64,000 nt of DNA from NCBI RefSeq assembly GCF_000711725.1, contig NZ_JONP01000016.1:45537-109536 (forward strand). Direction: 5' to 3'. The stretch is from Roseomonas aerilata DSM 19363. GTDB lineage: Bacteria; Pseudomonadota; Alphaproteobacteria; Acetobacterales; Acetobacteraceae. Within the stretch, counting starts at the first letter, position 1. Each line of letters starts with the position of its first letter. A program made the translations under genes and the position numbers. This document shows, piece after piece, positions 54,925-64,000 of the stretch. The notes beneath the pieces are model-generated. The model ran no database searches. It had not been told where the DNA came from and saw only the letters and a list, made by a program, of their open reading frames with translations.

Positions 54925-57291
54925 CTAGTTCGCCGCCTCGGGCTCCCGCTCCGCCTCGCCGTCGCCCGAGCCCTCGTCGGGCTTGGGCAGGGCGGGCGGC
55001 GGCGCCTCGGCGATGTCGAAGGTCAGTGCACCGTCCTTCAAGCCGACCTTCACGGCCCCGCCCTTTACCAGCTTGCCGAAGAGCAGTTCCTCGGCGAGCG
55101 GCTTCTTGACGTATTCCTGAATGACACGGGCCAGCGGCCGCGCACCGTACAGGGGGTCGTAGCCGCGCTCGGCGAGCCACTCCTTGGCGGAGGAGGACAG
55201 CTCGATGGTCACGTTCCGGTCCGCGAGCTGGGCCTCCAGCTGCATCACGAACTTCTCGACCACGTTGCCGACGATCTCCGGCGTCAACCCGGCGAAGGGC
55301 ACCACGGCGTCCAGGCGGTTCCGGAACTCCGGGGTGAACATCCGCTTGATCGCTTCCTCGTCCTCGCCGACGCGGACGCTCTGGCCGAAGCCGATAGCGG
55401 GCTTCGCCATGTCGGCCGCGCCCGCGTTCGTCGTCATGATGAGGATGACGTTGCGGAAGTCGACGGTCTTGCCGTTGTGGTCGGTCAGCTTCCCGTGGTC
55501 CATCACCTGCAGCAGGATGTTGTAGAGATCCTGGTGCGCCTTCTCGATCTCGTCGAGCAGGAGCACGGCGTGCGGGTGCTGGTCGATGCTGTCCGTCAGC
55601 AGGCCGCCCTGGTCAAACCCCACATAGCCCGGAGGGGCGCCGATCAGCCGGCTGATGCTGTGCCGTTCCATGTACTCGGACATGTCGAAGCGGATCAGCT
55701 CGATGCCGAGCGTCTTGGAGAGCTGCTTGGCCACCTCCGTCTTGCCGACGCCCGTGGGGCCGGAGAACAGGTAGTTGCCGATCGGCTTCTCCGCATCGCG
55801 CAGCCCCGCGCGGGACAGCTTGATCGCGGCGGAGAGGGTCTCGATCGCCTTGTCCTGCCCGAAGACCATCGACCGCAGGTCGCGCTCGAGGTTCTTGAGC
55901 ACCTCCTTGTCGTCGGTCGAGACGGACTTGGGTGGGATCCGCGCGATCTTCGCGACGATGTCCTCCACGTCCTTCAGCGTCACCGTCTTGCGGCGCTTGT
56001 TCTCGGGCAGCAGCATCCGCGACGCGCCGACCTCGTCGATCACGTCGATCGCCTTGTCCGGCAGCTTCCGGTCGTGAATGTACTTCACCGAGAGCTCCAC
56101 CGCGCCGCGGATCGCCTCGGGCGTGTACTTCACCTTGTGGTGCTTCTCGTAGTTCGTCTTCAGGCCGGTGAGGATCTTCACCGCGTCCTCGACGTTCGGC
56201 TCATTCACATCGATCTTCTGGAAGCGCCGGACGAGGGCCCGGTCCTTCTCGAAGTGCTGCCGGTACTCCTTGTAGGTCGTAGAGCCGATGCAGCGCAGCG
56301 TGCCCTGGGCGAGCGCGGGCTTGAGCAGGTTGGACGCATCCATCGCACCGCCCGAGGTCGCGCCGGCACCGATCACCGTGTGGATCTCGTCGATGAACAG
56401 GATGGCGCCGGGCTGCTGCTCCAGCTCGTTCACCACGGCCTTCAGCCGCTCCTCGAAGTCACCGCGATAGCGCGTGCCGGCGAGAAGCGAGCCCATGTCC
56501 AGCGCGAAGATCGTGGACTTGAGCAGGACCTCCGGCACGTCCTCCTCGATGATCCGCTTGGCCAAGCCCTCGGCGATGGCGGTCTTGCCCACGCCGGGGT
56601 CGCCCACGTAGAGCGGGTTGTTCTTGGTCCGGCGGCAAAGGATCTGAATCGTGCGCTCGATCTCGTCGGCGCGCCCGATCAGCGGATCGATCTTGCCCTG
56701 CCCGGCCTTCTTGTTGAGGTTGACGCAGTAGTTGGAGAGCGCGTCGCCGCCCCGCTTCGCGCCACCCTCGCGCCGCTCCTCGTTCCCGCGGTTCTCGCCC
56801 TCACCCTCGCCGTCCTTGCCGGCGTTGCCCTGGACAGGGCGGGTGGTGCTGCGGCCGGGGGCCTTAGCGATGCCGTGGGAGATGAAGTTCACCGCGTCCA
56901 GCCGCGTCATGTCCTGCAGCTGCAGGAAGTAGACGGCGTGGCTCTCGCGTTCACTGAAGAGGGCCACCAGCACATTGGCGCCGGTCACCTCGTCGCGGCC
57001 GGAGGACTGGACGTGGATGGCGGCGCGCTGGACCACCCGCTGGAATCCGGCAGTCGGCTTCGGGTCGCCCCCGCGGTCGGTCACGAGGCCGGCAAGGTCC
57101 TTGTCGAGGAACTCCTGCAAGTCGCGCTTCAGCTTGTCCACATCCACGCCGCAGGCCCGGAGGACAGTGGTCGCATCCGTATCTTCCGCGAGGCTGAGGA
57201 GCAGGTGCTCCAGCGTCGCGTACTCGTGCCGGCGCTCGCTCGCGAGGCCGAGGGCACGGTGGAGCGTCTGTTCTAGGTTACGGGACAGCAT
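54925..57291 (-). CDS. clpA: ATP-dependent Clp protease ATPase subunit ClpA
   Basis: 788 residues. Two AAA+ modules: first Walker [11 protein letters not shown] near residue 225, second [10 protein letters not shown] near 510; the N-domain with two Clp repeats (residues 1-145) binds ClpS. It unfolds proteins for ClpP, including N-degron substrates delivered by ClpS and made by Aat. Follows clpS. Confidence 0.96.
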   Translation of the reverse strand: MLSRNLEQTLHRALGLASERRHEYATLEHLLLSLAEDTDATTVLRACGVDVDKLKRDLQEFLDKDLAGLVTDRGGDPKPTAGFQRVVQRAAIHVQSSGRDEVTGANVLVALFSERESHAVYFLQLQDMTRLDAVNFISHGIAKAPGRSTTRPVQGNAGKDGEGEGENRGNEERREGGAKRGGDALSNYCVNLNKKAGQGKIDPLIGRADEIERTIQILCRRTKNNPLYVGDPGVGKTAIAEGLAKRIIEEDVPEVLLKSTIFALDMGSLLAGTRYRGDFEERLKAVVNELEQQPGAILFIDEIHTVIGAGATSGGAMDASNLLKPALAQGTLRCIGSTTYKEYRQHFEKDRALVRRFQKIDVNEPNVEDAVKILTGLKTNYEKHHKVKYTPEAIRGAVELSVKYIHDRKLPDKAIDVIDEVGASRMLLPENKRRKTVTLKDVEDIVAKIARIPPKSVSTDDKEVLKNLERDLRSMVFGQDKAIETLSAAIKLSRAGLRDAEKPIGNYLFSGPTGVGKTEVAKQLSKTLGIELIRFDMSEYMERHSISRLIGAPPGYVGFDQGGLLTDSIDQHPHAVLLLDEIEKAHQDLYNILLQVMDHGKLTDHNGKTVDFRNVILIMTTNAGAADMAKPAIGFGQSVRVGEDEEAIKRMFTPEFRNRLDAVVPFAGLTPEIVGNVVEKFVMQLEAQLADRNVTIELSSSAKEWLAERGYDPLYGARPLARVIQEYVKKPLAEELLFGKLVKGGAVKVGLKDGALTFDIAEAPPPALPKPDEGSGDGEAEREPEAAN

Positions 57292-57483
57292 GTCGTTCGA
57301 CGCTCCCCTGTCTCAACGGCCGCCGGGATCTCCCGGCAGGGCGCCCACCTGGGCGCTCCACTTGGGACGGCCGTACGCAAGAAGTCGATGGGATGAATAT
57401 TGTGGTCCACTCCCCGAACGCGGAGGGGAGGGGCAGGTTACGCCTTGTATCAGTGGCTCTGATCGCGATCCGAGGATCCAAGC

Positions 57484-57933
57484 TCATTCTTTCTCGATCG
57501 TGCACTGAAGAGGATGCTGGTTCTGGCGGGCGAGGTCCATCACCTGGGTCACCTTTGTTTCCGCCACCTCGTAGGTAAAGACCCCGCAAACGCCCACCCC
57601 GCGCCGGTGGACGTGCAGCATGATCTTCGTCGCCTCGTCCCGGTTCTTCTGGAAGAAGCGTTCCAGGACGTGGACCACGAATTCCATGGGCGTGTAGTCG
57701 TCGTTCAGCATCAGGACCTTGTACATGGTGGGCTTGCGCGTCCGGGGACGCGCCTTCACCACCACGCCGGTCGCCGGCCCGTCACCGCCCTGGCCGCCAT
57801 TGCCCGGCGGCCCGCCGGGCGGCGCGTTCGGGGGCTGGGGGCCGTTGCCGCCGTCCTTGTCGGGCCCGGCCGGACCGTTCTCTCCGGCGGCCGTCCCTGT
57901 CATGCCGCTTGGGCGCTTGTCCTGCTTGCTCAT
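57484..57933 (-). CDS. clpS: N-degron adaptor ClpS
   Basis: 149 residues. The conserved core is at about 65-149 ([24 protein letters not shown]...; MNDD motif with [10 protein letters not shown], then [18 protein letters not shown]). The first 60 residues are Gly/Pro/Asp-rich and unstructured, longer than usual. ClpS delivers bulky N-terminal residues to ClpA. The gap to clpA is 192 bases with no gene. Confidence 0.93.
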   Translation of the reverse strand: MSKQDKRPSGMTGTAAGENGPAGPDKDGGNGPQPPNAPPGGPPGNGGQGGDGPATGVVVKARPRTRKPTMYKVLMLNDDYTPMEFVVHVLERFFQKNRDEATKIMLHVHRRGVGVCGVFTYEVAETKVTQVMDLARQNQHPLQCTIEKE

Positions 57934-58106
57934 CGCCCTGCCATGGTCTCACGGATCACGGCCTTGCCAAGGGGCCACCGGTTCCGCTTCGCTGGAATTG
58001 AGTGAGGGAAGGATACTGGATCGCGGCGCCCGAGGTGAAGGCTTTCGGCGCCGTGATCGATATGGGGCCTCCGTTCCTCCCCCACCAGGGCTCGGCACCG
58101 CCCCAA

Positions 58107-58161
58107 AAGAGAAGGGCCCCGCCCGGCCGCCCCCGGTGAGGGGGACGATCGGGCAGGGCCC
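58107..58161 (-). terminator. Cruciform terminator after the phasin gene
   Basis: Outer arms GGGCCCCGCCCG (58114-58125) and CGGGCAGGGCCC (58150-58161) pair with one mismatch, enclosing a second hairpin CCCCC-5-GGGGG (58130-58144). A T-rich stretch (TTCTCTTTT) follows on the minus strand. Lies 61 bases past the phasin stop. Confidence 0.5.
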
Positions 58162-58221
58162 AGGCTCCGCGATGATCGGCGGGGAGGTTCTCCCGGCCGG
58201 ATCACCGGTGCTCCGGCCTGT

Positions 58222-58752
58222 TCAAGCGGCGAGCGGCTTGGTCGCGCGCTCGACGGCCTGGGAGACGCGCTGCGTCACCGGGGTGGCCACCTGCTCCACG
58301 AGGCGGAAGGAGGCCTCCTGCAGCTTGGCGGTCTCGGAGAGAACCTTCTCCATCCCGCCGCGCGCGTAGGTCGCCTGGATCTCGGCGGCCTCCTTGAGGC
58401 TCTTCACGCCGGAAAGGGCGCGGGCGCCCTCGAGGGCGTGCTCAGTCAGGCCCTGCATCAGGGCGAAGGCCTGGCGGCTGATCTCCTGCGAGCCGGTCAT
58501 CCAGGTCTGGGCGACCTGCGTCAGCGTCTCGACATTGCCGCGGGAGAACTCGGCGAAGTCCTGGGCGGCCTTCATCGTGCCCTCGGCGGCCTTGCTGGCC
58601 TGCTCCATGCTGCGCTCCACGGCGGTGCGGATCTGGGTGGTGCCGACGTCGGAGATCTTGGTCGCCTGCGTGGCGGCAGTGTCGGCGGCGGCGGTCGCGG
58701 TGCTCACGGTCTCGCTCGCGATACGGGCAATCTTGGGGGCCTCGTTGGCCAT
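58222..58752 (-). CDS. Phasin family protein
   Basis: 176 residues, start at 58752 after AGGAGA. Helical amphipathic pattern of the phasin family (STDxAxxxxAxQ; EFSRGNVETLTQVAQTWMTGSQEISRQAFALMQ), rich in Ala, Glu, Gln and Thr. Phasins coat polyhydroxybutyrate granules. The longer upstream frame is not the start. Two TGC-rich palindromes lie upstream. Confidence 0.85.
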   Translation of the reverse strand: MANEAPKIARIASETVSTATAAADTAATQATKISDVGTTQIRTAVERSMEQASKAAEGTMKAAQDFAEFSRGNVETLTQVAQTWMTGSQEISRQAFALMQGLTEHALEGARALSGVKSLKEAAEIQATYARGGMEKVLSETAKLQEASFRLVEQVATPVTQRVSQAVERATKPLAA

Positions 58753-59082
58753 GGTCTCTTCTCCTGGGGAACTAGGGCTTGCCATGAGCGAGCCCATGGC
58801 TTTGCTGCGGTGCAACAACTGCCGTATATCAAAGCCTGCGAGGCGCCGTCCACATATTATTTTGCACTGCAACATAGGATTCGCAACCGTTTCAGACCGC
58901 TTCCGAACTGTGGCAGAAATCCTGCAATTACCGGCTTTTGTGGGTTTTTTCCTCACGTGGTGATGGACACCCCCCTCAGGCCCCCTCTATCGTCCGCTCA
59001 GCGAGGCTGGGGGGCCGCGCGACGGTGCTGCTGCACCGGGCTACCAGGACCCGCGGGGGCGGGTCTTCGAAGGGGGGTTCCT
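58753..59082. promoter_or_regulatory. Divergent promoter region of phasin and dacA-like genes
   Basis: 330 bases without a gene, AT-rich in the middle. Holds TTGCACTGCAA, a perfect 11-base palindrome (58862-58872), and TTGCTGCGGTGCAA (58802-58815), both TGC-rich and resembling sites reported for the phasin regulator PhaR. No clear -10/-35 pair is asserted. Confidence 0.35.
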
Positions 59083-60291
59083 ATGGTTGATGGTCTGGCC
59101 GCCGGGCGCGGCTGGCAGCGTTGCAGGGCCGGCTTGTCGGCACTGGGCGATGCCTCGCGAAAGCGCTGGCTCGCCCTCGTCCTCCCGGCGCTCCTCGCGG
59201 CACAGCCCGCCGCGGCTCAGATCGGCAGCGAGCGCTACTCCTCCTTCGTGATGGACGCCCGCACCGGTCAGCAGCTCGGCGGCGCCAACCCGGATGCCCC
59301 GCGCTACCCGGCCTCCCTCACCAAGATGATGACCCTCTACATGCTGTTCGACGCGATGCGGGAAGGCCGCATCACGATGGACAGCCGCATCTACATCACC
59401 GAGGAGGCGAGCAGCCGTTCCCCCTCCAAGCTCGGCGTCCCGCCGGGCATGACCATCCCGGTCGAGGTCGCGATCTACGCCCTGACCATGAAGTCCGCCA
59501 ACGACGTGGCGGTCGCGGTCGGCGAGGCCCTGGGCGGGAGCGAGGAGCGCTTCGCCCAGATGATGACCATGCGGGCCCGCCAGCTCGGCATGACGAGCAC
59601 GACCTTCCGCAACGCCTCCGGCCTGCCGGACTGGGACCAGACCACCACGGCGCGCGACATGGCCACCCTCGGCCGCCGCCTCTTCTTCGATTTCCCGGAG
59701 CGCTGGCACTACTTCGGTAACGCCACCATCCGCGCCGGCAACTACGCCTTCCGCAACCACAACCATATGCTCAGCGACTACGAGGGCGTGGACGGGGTGA
59801 AGACCGGCTTCATCAACGCCTCCGGCTTCAACAACGTCATCTCGGCCCAGCGCCAGGGCCAGCGCGTCTTCGTCTCGGTCTTCGGCGGCTCCTCCTGGAT
59901 GGAGCGGGACCGCCACGCGGCCCTGCTGCTCGACGACGGCTTCTCCCGCCTCGGCGTCGCGCCGAGCCCCCGCATGGTGCCCGAGGCGCCCGTCGCCATG
60001 GCCCGCACGCCCCTGATCTTCGCCCGCGCCCGCGCCGCGACGATCGAGGCCCCGCGCGCCGCCATCCGCCAGGTCTCGCTCCGCGTGGTCCGTCCCGTCG
60101 CCAGCGCCGCCGCGCGCGGGCGCAGCGCCGCGGCCGCCGCCCGCGCCGAGCTGCGCCCCCTGACCGCCCCGGCCGCCGCGCGGAACACGGCGGTCCGCAC
60201 CCGCCGTGTGATGGAGCAGGGCGACGGCGGGCGCGTGATCCGCGTCATCAGCCCCGTCCGCCGCCAGGGCGCCTCCCGCAAGGAGCGCTGA
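59083..60291 (+). CDS. D-alanyl-D-alanine carboxypeptidase (PBP5/6-like)
   Basis: 402 residues, Sec signal near residue 45. Catalytic motifs S78-x-x-K81 (SLTK), S138-A-N140 and K240-T-G242. It trims the pentapeptide of peptidoglycan. The C-terminal 100 residues are Ala/Arg-rich, repetitive and without the amphipathic anchor of E. coli PBP5. The start at 59083 follows GGGGGG and gives the signal peptide; the longer frame to 58438 is rejected. Confidence 0.93.
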   Translation: MVDGLAAGRGWQRCRAGLSALGDASRKRWLALVLPALLAAQPAAAQIGSERYSSFVMDARTGQQLGGANPDAPRYPASLTKMMTLYMLFDAMREGRITMDSRIYITEEASSRSPSKLGVPPGMTIPVEVAIYALTMKSANDVAVAVGEALGGSEERFAQMMTMRARQLGMTSTTFRNASGLPDWDQTTTARDMATLGRRLFFDFPERWHYFGNATIRAGNYAFRNHNHMLSDYEGVDGVKTGFINASGFNNVISAQRQGQRVFVSVFGGSSWMERDRHAALLLDDGFSRLGVAPSPRMVPEAPVAMARTPLIFARARAATIEAPRAAIRQVSLRVVRPVASAAARGRSAAAAARAELRPLTAPAAARNTAVRTRRVMEQGDGGRVIRVISPVRRQGASRKER

Positions 60292-60312
60292 GCCTCCCCC
60301 GGCAAGTCACAT

Positions 60313-60346
60313 GGAAGGGGCCGGCTCGCCGGCCCCTTCCTCTTTT
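60313..60346 (+). terminator. Terminator of the carboxypeptidase gene
   Basis: Stem GGAAGGGGCCGGC (60313-60325) with its perfect complement at 60328-60340, then TCTTTT (60341-60346). The convergent D-threonine-aldolase-type gene stops within it, so it may serve both. Confidence 0.8.
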
Positions 60347-61464
60347 CAGGCCATGGCACCGCGCGCGGAGATCGGCCAGAGGCACTCCACCCGGCCGCCC
60401 CGCACGCCCACATACCAGTCGTAGCGATCCACCGTCGGGTCGCAATGTCCCGGCACCAGCCGCAGCCGCTCCCCCAGCTTCGGCCGTGTCCCTCCCTCGA
60501 CGGCGAGCGCGCCGTGCTCGTCGGACGCACCGGCATAGCGCAGTCCCGGCCGTTCCCAGATCAGCGGCAGCCCCGAGTCGACCGCAACCGCCTTGTGCCC
60601 GGCATCCAGCACCGCCACCCCATCGCGCGGCGCGGACATAACCTGCGCAAGCACGAAGAGGCTCTGCCGGAAGGGCGGCGGCGCGCCGTTGGCCGCGTAA
60701 TCGGCGTCCATGAAAGCGTAGGACCCGGCCTGGATCTCGGTCCAGAGCCCCGCCTCCAGCTCCAGCTCGAATGTGCCGGTCCCGGCGCCGCCGACGATGG
60801 GGCAGGGCAACCCGCGCTGGCGAAGCTGCTCCACGGTGCGCCGAACCCCCTCGGCGGCGTGGGAGATGGCCGCGCGCCGCTCATCCACGGTTCGCTTGTG
60901 CTGGGCGCTGCCGTGGTAGGCCTGCAACCCCCCGAAGACGAGGTGAGGGGAGGCCGCGATCTGCTCGGCCAGCGCCACCGCCTCGGGGCCGGGGTTCACG
61001 CCGCAGCGGCCGGCGCCGACATCGATCTCGACCAGCACCTCCATCCGCCGCCCGGCGGCTTCGGCCACGGCCGCGATGGTGTCGATCCCCCCGGGATCGT
61101 CCGCGCAGACCGCAACCTTGGCGATCCCGGAAAGGGCGGCCAGCCGTCGCAGCTTCCGCGCATCCACCACCTGGTTGGAGACGAGGATGTCCGCGACCCC
61201 CCCCCAGGCCAGCGCCTCAGCCTCTGCCACCTTCTGCACGCACTGCCCGACCGCCCCGCGGCGGATCTGCTGGTGCGCGATGGCAGCGGATTTGTGGGTC
61301 TTCGCGTGGGCCCGCAGCTTCGCCCCCGTGCCGGCCAGCCGGCCCGCCATGGCATCGAGATTTGCCTCGAAGGCGTCGAGGTCGATGAGGAGGGCCGGGG
61401 TATCGACCTCCTCCTCGCGCATGCCTGGTTCGGCCGGGGGGGATTGAAGCATGGTCGCGGTCAC
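60346..61464 (-). CDS. D-threonine aldolase/D-serine dehydratase-like PLP enzyme
   Basis: 372 residues, fold-III PLP enzyme of the alanine-racemase N-terminal barrel type (DSD1/D-threonine aldolase). The PLP lysine is in RAHAKTHKSA near residue 55, and the metal-binding His and Cys common to this group lie in the last 20% (GHCDPTVDRYD). It cleaves D-threonine or dehydrates D-serine. Starts at 61464 (an ATG at 61452 also possible). Confidence 0.88.
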   Translation of the reverse strand: MTATMLQSPPAEPGMREEEVDTPALLIDLDAFEANLDAMAGRLAGTGAKLRAHAKTHKSAAIAHQQIRRGAVGQCVQKVAEAEALAWGGVADILVSNQVVDARKLRRLAALSGIAKVAVCADDPGGIDTIAAVAEAAGRRMEVLVEIDVGAGRCGVNPGPEAVALAEQIAASPHLVFGGLQAYHGSAQHKRTVDERRAAISHAAEGVRRTVEQLRQRGLPCPIVGGAGTGTFELELEAGLWTEIQAGSYAFMDADYAANGAPPPFRQSLFVLAQVMSAPRDGVAVLDAGHKAVAVDSGLPLIWERPGLRYAGASDEHGALAVEGGTRPKLGERLRLVPGHCDPTVDRYDWYVGVRGGRVECLWPISARGAMA

Positions 61465-61504
61465 TCCGTGGTCACCACGATTTTAGCCCGCCGGCGGCGA
61501 CACG

Positions 61505-61858
61505 TCAGGCCCGGGCGGGCGGCCACTCCAAGTCCGCTGCCAGCCGTTGCGGCACCATCCAGGCGCGCGCGCGGCGCCAGCCCTGTCGGGCCTGAACGCA
61601 AACCGGGATCAAGCGATAAGTCGCGCCCTCATAGTGCCGGAGGGCGGCCAGAGCCGCGGGCGTGGGCCTTATCAGCGCCCCCTCCACCCGGCCACCGGGC
61701 TGCCGGACGAGGGTCGGATAAGGCGTGCCGCGGAAAAACACCCGCGCGTGGTCGTGAAGCGCCGCTGGCCGCATCCGGCGTGGCAGGCGGGAATCGCCGG
61801 ACCGGCGCGCGAGGATGCGCCGATCCAACAGGGTGCCGTAGAGAAAGAGCGGGATCAG
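61505..61858 (-). CDS. Gamma-glutamylcyclotransferase-like (AIG2/GGCT) protein
   Basis: 117 residues. [19 protein letters not shown] is the YGTL substrate loop that opens this family, and [28 protein letters not shown] carries the catalytic Glu (HYEG). The only start that places YGTL at the N-terminus is CTG at 61858, overlapping the stop of the upstream mutase as CTGA; longer in-frame sequence is unrelated. Acts on gamma-glutamyl peptides or amino acids; substrate unknown. Confidence 0.75.
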   Translation of the reverse strand: MIPLFLYGTLLDRRILARRSGDSRLPRRMRPAALHDHARVFFRGTPYPTLVRQPGGRVEGALIRPTPAALAALRHYEGATYRLIPVCVQARQGWRRARAWMVPQRLAADLEWPPARA

Positions 61859-63267
61859 TGCCCCGCATTCTCCCCGGTGAAGTCGGGCGCCGCGAGCCCG
61901 CTCGCCTCGAGCTGCTTCGCGATCATCGCCTTCAGCCGCTCCAGCCCCTCGGGGCTGCTCGCCTCCGCGCGGGCCACTAGCACCGCCTGAGTGTTGGAGG
62001 CGCGCAGCAGCCACCAGCCGTCCTCGGTCAGCACGCGCACGCCGTCCACGTCCTGCACCTTCGCGCCCTCGGTGGAGAGGCGGCTCTTCACCTCATCCAC
62101 CACCGCGAACTTGCGGTCTTCCGAGCAGTCGAAGCGCAGCTCCGGCGTGTTGATCACCTTCGGCATCGCCTCCCGCACCTGGGAGAGCGTCTCACCCATG
62201 CGCGCGACGATCCCGAGCAGCCGCACCGCCGAGTAAGGGGCGTCGTCGAAGCCGTACCACTTGTCCGCGAAGAAGATGTGGCCGGACATCTCGCCCGCCA
62301 GCGGCGCCCCGGTCTCGGCCATTTTGGACTTGATGAGCGAGTGGCCGGTCTTCCACATCAGCGGCGTGCCGCCGGCCTTGGCCACCTCGTCGAACAGCAC
62401 CTGGCTTGCCTTCACGTCGGCGATGATGGTGCCGCCGGGCTTGGACTTCAGCACGTCCCGCGCCAGCACGACGAGGAGCTGGTCGCCAAAGAGGATATTG
62501 CCCTCGTTGTCCACGACGCCGATCCGGTCCGCGTCGCCGTCGAAGGCGATGCCGAGGTCGGCGCCCCGCTTCGCCACCTCGGCGATAATCTGCTCGAGGT
62601 TCTTGGCGACCGTCGGGTCGGGATGGTGCGCCGGGAAGTTCCCGTCGATCTCGCCGTTGATCACCGTGTGCTCGCCGGGCAGGCGGGCGGCCAGCATCTT
62701 CGTGATCTCGGCGCCCGAGCCGTTGCCGGGATCCCAGACCACCTTCAGCGCGCGGTCGCCGCCGTCGTAGTCCTGCATCAGCCGGTCCACATAGGCCTTG
62801 GCGATATCGACGCTGCGCGACGACCCCTGCGCCTCCGCCACCACGTCGCCGGAGGCGGCCATAGCGCCGAGCTGCTGGATGTCCTTCCCGAAGAACGGCT
62901 TCTTGCCGAGCATCGACTTGAAGCCGTTGTAGTCGGGCGGGTTGTGGCTGCCCGTCACCATCACGGCGCCATCGGCCTTGAAGTGGTAGGAGGCGAAGTA
63001 GAGCATCGGCGTCGGCGCGCAGCCTATGCGGACCACCTCCATGCCGGAAGCCATCAGGCCCGCGACCAGCCGCTCCTCCAGCATCGGGGAGGAGAGGCGG
63101 CCGTCATAGCCGACCGCCACCGTCTTCCCGCCCGCGCGCGAGACGATGGTGCCGAAGACGCGCCCGATGGCGAAGGCGTCCTCGCCCGAGAGGGTTTTTC
63201 CGACCACGCCGCGGATGTCGTACTCGCGAAGGCTGGTCGGGTCGAAGCGGTGGCTGAAGCCGGTCAT
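61855..63267 (-). CDS. Phosphomannomutase/phosphoglucomutase
   Basis: 470 residues. Phosphoserine S107 in TGSHNP, metal loop DGDADR (243-248) and sugar-binding GEMSGH identify an alpha-D-phosphohexomutase of the PMM/PGM (AlgC) type. It interconverts hexose-1- and -6-phosphates for cell-surface polysaccharide and for UDP-glucose or GDP-mannose. Ten bases downstream of the dehydrogenase gene. Confidence 0.94.
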   Translation of the reverse strand: MTGFSHRFDPTSLREYDIRGVVGKTLSGEDAFAIGRVFGTIVSRAGGKTVAVGYDGRLSSPMLEERLVAGLMASGMEVVRIGCAPTPMLYFASYHFKADGAVMVTGSHNPPDYNGFKSMLGKKPFFGKDIQQLGAMAASGDVVAEAQGSSRSVDIAKAYVDRLMQDYDGGDRALKVVWDPGNGSGAEITKMLAARLPGEHTVINGEIDGNFPAHHPDPTVAKNLEQIIAEVAKRGADLGIAFDGDADRIGVVDNEGNILFGDQLLVVLARDVLKSKPGGTIIADVKASQVLFDEVAKAGGTPLMWKTGHSLIKSKMAETGAPLAGEMSGHIFFADKWYGFDDAPYSAVRLLGIVARMGETLSQVREAMPKVINTPELRFDCSEDRKFAVVDEVKSRLSTEGAKVQDVDGVRVLTEDGWWLLRASNTQAVLVARAEASSPEGLERLKAMIAKQLEASGLAAPDFTGENAGH

Positions 63268-63277
63268 GCCGTTGGCC

Positions 63278-64000
63278 CTACTGACGTCCGATGGATTGAT
63301 AGGTGAGGCCGGCCTCGCGGAAGGCCGCGGGGTCCCAGGCGTTGCGGAGGTCGAGCACCACGTCGCCGCGCATCGCCGACTTCAGCTTCTGGGGCGAGAG
63401 GGCACGAAACTCGTTCCACTCGGTCAGCAGCACCACGGCATCCGCGCCCTCGACGGCGTCGAGCGCCGTCTCCGCGAACTGCACGCCCGCCGGCATCATC
63501 TGCCGCGCATGGGAGGGCTGCGGGTCGTAGGTGCGGATCGTGGCGCCCGCCTCCACCAGCCTCGGCACCACGACGAGCGAGGGCGAGTCGCGCATGTCGT
63601 CCGTCTCGGGCTTGAAGGTCAGGCCGAGCACCGCGACGGTCTTCCCCGCCGCCGAGCCGCCCAGCGCCGCGATCACCCGCGCCGCCATCGCCTCCTTGCG
63701 GGCGTCGTTGGCCGCGATCGTCTGCTCCACGATCGTCACCGGCGCGCCCAGCTCCTGCGCGGTGCGGGCCAGCGCCAGCGTGTCCTTCGGGAAGCAGGAG
63801 CCGCCGTAGCCCGGCCCGGCATGGAGGAACTTGCGCCCGATACGCCCGTCCAGCCCCATGCCGCGGGCCACGTCGTGCACGTCCGCCCCGGCCTTCTCGC
63901 AGAGGTCGGCCATCTGGTTGATGAAGGTGATCTTCACGGCCAGGAAGGCGTTGGCCGCGTATTTGATCAGCTCCGCCGTCTCGAGTCCTGTCTGCACGAT
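63278..64000 (-). CDS. ugd: UDP-glucose 6-dehydrogenase, C-terminal part
   Basis: C-terminal 240 residues; the frame stays open to base 64000, so the start lies beyond the window. The catalytic Cys is in [34 protein letters not shown] is the second NAD-domain block. Makes UDP-glucuronate for polysaccharide. Could be a GDP-mannose dehydrogenase, but [11 protein letters not shown] and length fit UDP-glucose dehydrogenase. Followed by the mutase gene. Confidence 0.9.
   Translation of the reverse strand: MVQTGLETAELIKYAANAFLAVKITFINQMADLCEKAGADVHDVARGMGLDGRIGRKFLHAGPGYGGSCFPKDTLALARTAQELGAPVTIVEQTIAANDARKEAMAARVIAALGGSAAGKTVAVLGLTFKPETDDMRDSPSLVVVPRLVEAGATIRTYDPQPSHARQMMPAGVQFAETALDAVEGADAVVLLTEWNEFRALSPQKLKSAMRGDVVLDLRNAWDPAAFREAGLTYQSIGRQ

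Noticed and set aside
54904..57276. 790-codon plus-strand frame across clpA
   Set aside because: A shadow frame opposite a clear ClpA; no start signal and Leu/Val/Arg/His-biased composition.

Overview
The window is a stretch of chromosome from a high-GC alphaproteobacterium, most likely an acetic-acid-bacteria relative (Acetobacteraceae, Roseomonas-like). The evidence is the very GC-rich third codon positions, the complex I accessory protein NDUFA12 next to an MlaD-type protein and a DUF2155 protein, a phasin, DnaE2, a ClpS-ClpA pair and several families of peptide and polyamine transporters. No rRNA, tRNA, insertion sequence, integrase or CRISPR array was seen. Gene density is high and most operons are joined by 1- or 4-base stop/start overlaps.

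Layout. 1-3452: the end of error-prone polymerase dnaE2, then a convergent Na/phosphate-cotransporter-like protein. 3583-8522: an isolated block of four phage-tail-like genes on the minus strand (an unknown structural protein, a pectate-lyase-fold tailspike, a fibre protein and a small tail protein) with no head, lysis or integration genes; a candidate promoter and a strong intrinsic terminator precede the first gene. 8620-12372: a PotFGHI-type polyamine ABC transporter. 12463-16863: alternating aminotransferases and GNAT acetyltransferases ending in a DinB protein. 16860-26312: a dipeptide-type ABC transporter with two solute-binding proteins in the operon, a third paralogue divergent from it, and a 37-residue lipoprotein and a VOC protein at the operon's tail. 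26372-29206: AsnC-type regulator, DedA protein, and an ornithine-decarboxylase-family gene with a long leader. 29207-32773: TetR regulator divergent from an EmrAB-type efflux pair, with two matching palindromic operators.

33257-41603: thiS-thiG, then aroQ-accB-accC-aat on the plus strand meeting NDUFA12-mlaD-orf-DUF2155-otsB-otsA on the minus strand. The otsBA genes appear wedged into an otherwise familiar alphaproteobacterial neighbourhood, and the ends of otsA and aat overlap by 115 bases. 41781-50052: a ribonucleotide-reductase-like protein that lacks catalytic cysteines, RidA, NTF2-like, a DUF482-type acyltransferase, an EamA permease, a nuclease-plus-helicase DUF2075 protein, a secreted endonuclease/phosphatase and a PPK2 kinase. 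50175-54844: a three-subunit periplasmic gluconate/sugar-alcohol dehydrogenase-like complex whose first ribosome binding site lies inside a hairpin, then a lipoprotein esterase. 54925-64000: clpS-clpA, a phasin, a D-Ala-D-Ala carboxypeptidase, a D-threonine-aldolase-family enzyme, a gamma-glutamylcyclotransferase-like protein, phosphomannomutase/phosphoglucomutase and the end of a UDP-glucose dehydrogenase gene.

The most unusual items are the orphan tail-adhesin block with its terminator-containing leader, the inactive reductase relative, the nuclease-helicase protein, the RBS-hiding hairpin at 50134-50170, the decarboxylase leader, and a recurring use of CTG or TTG as start codons at overlapping gene junctions.
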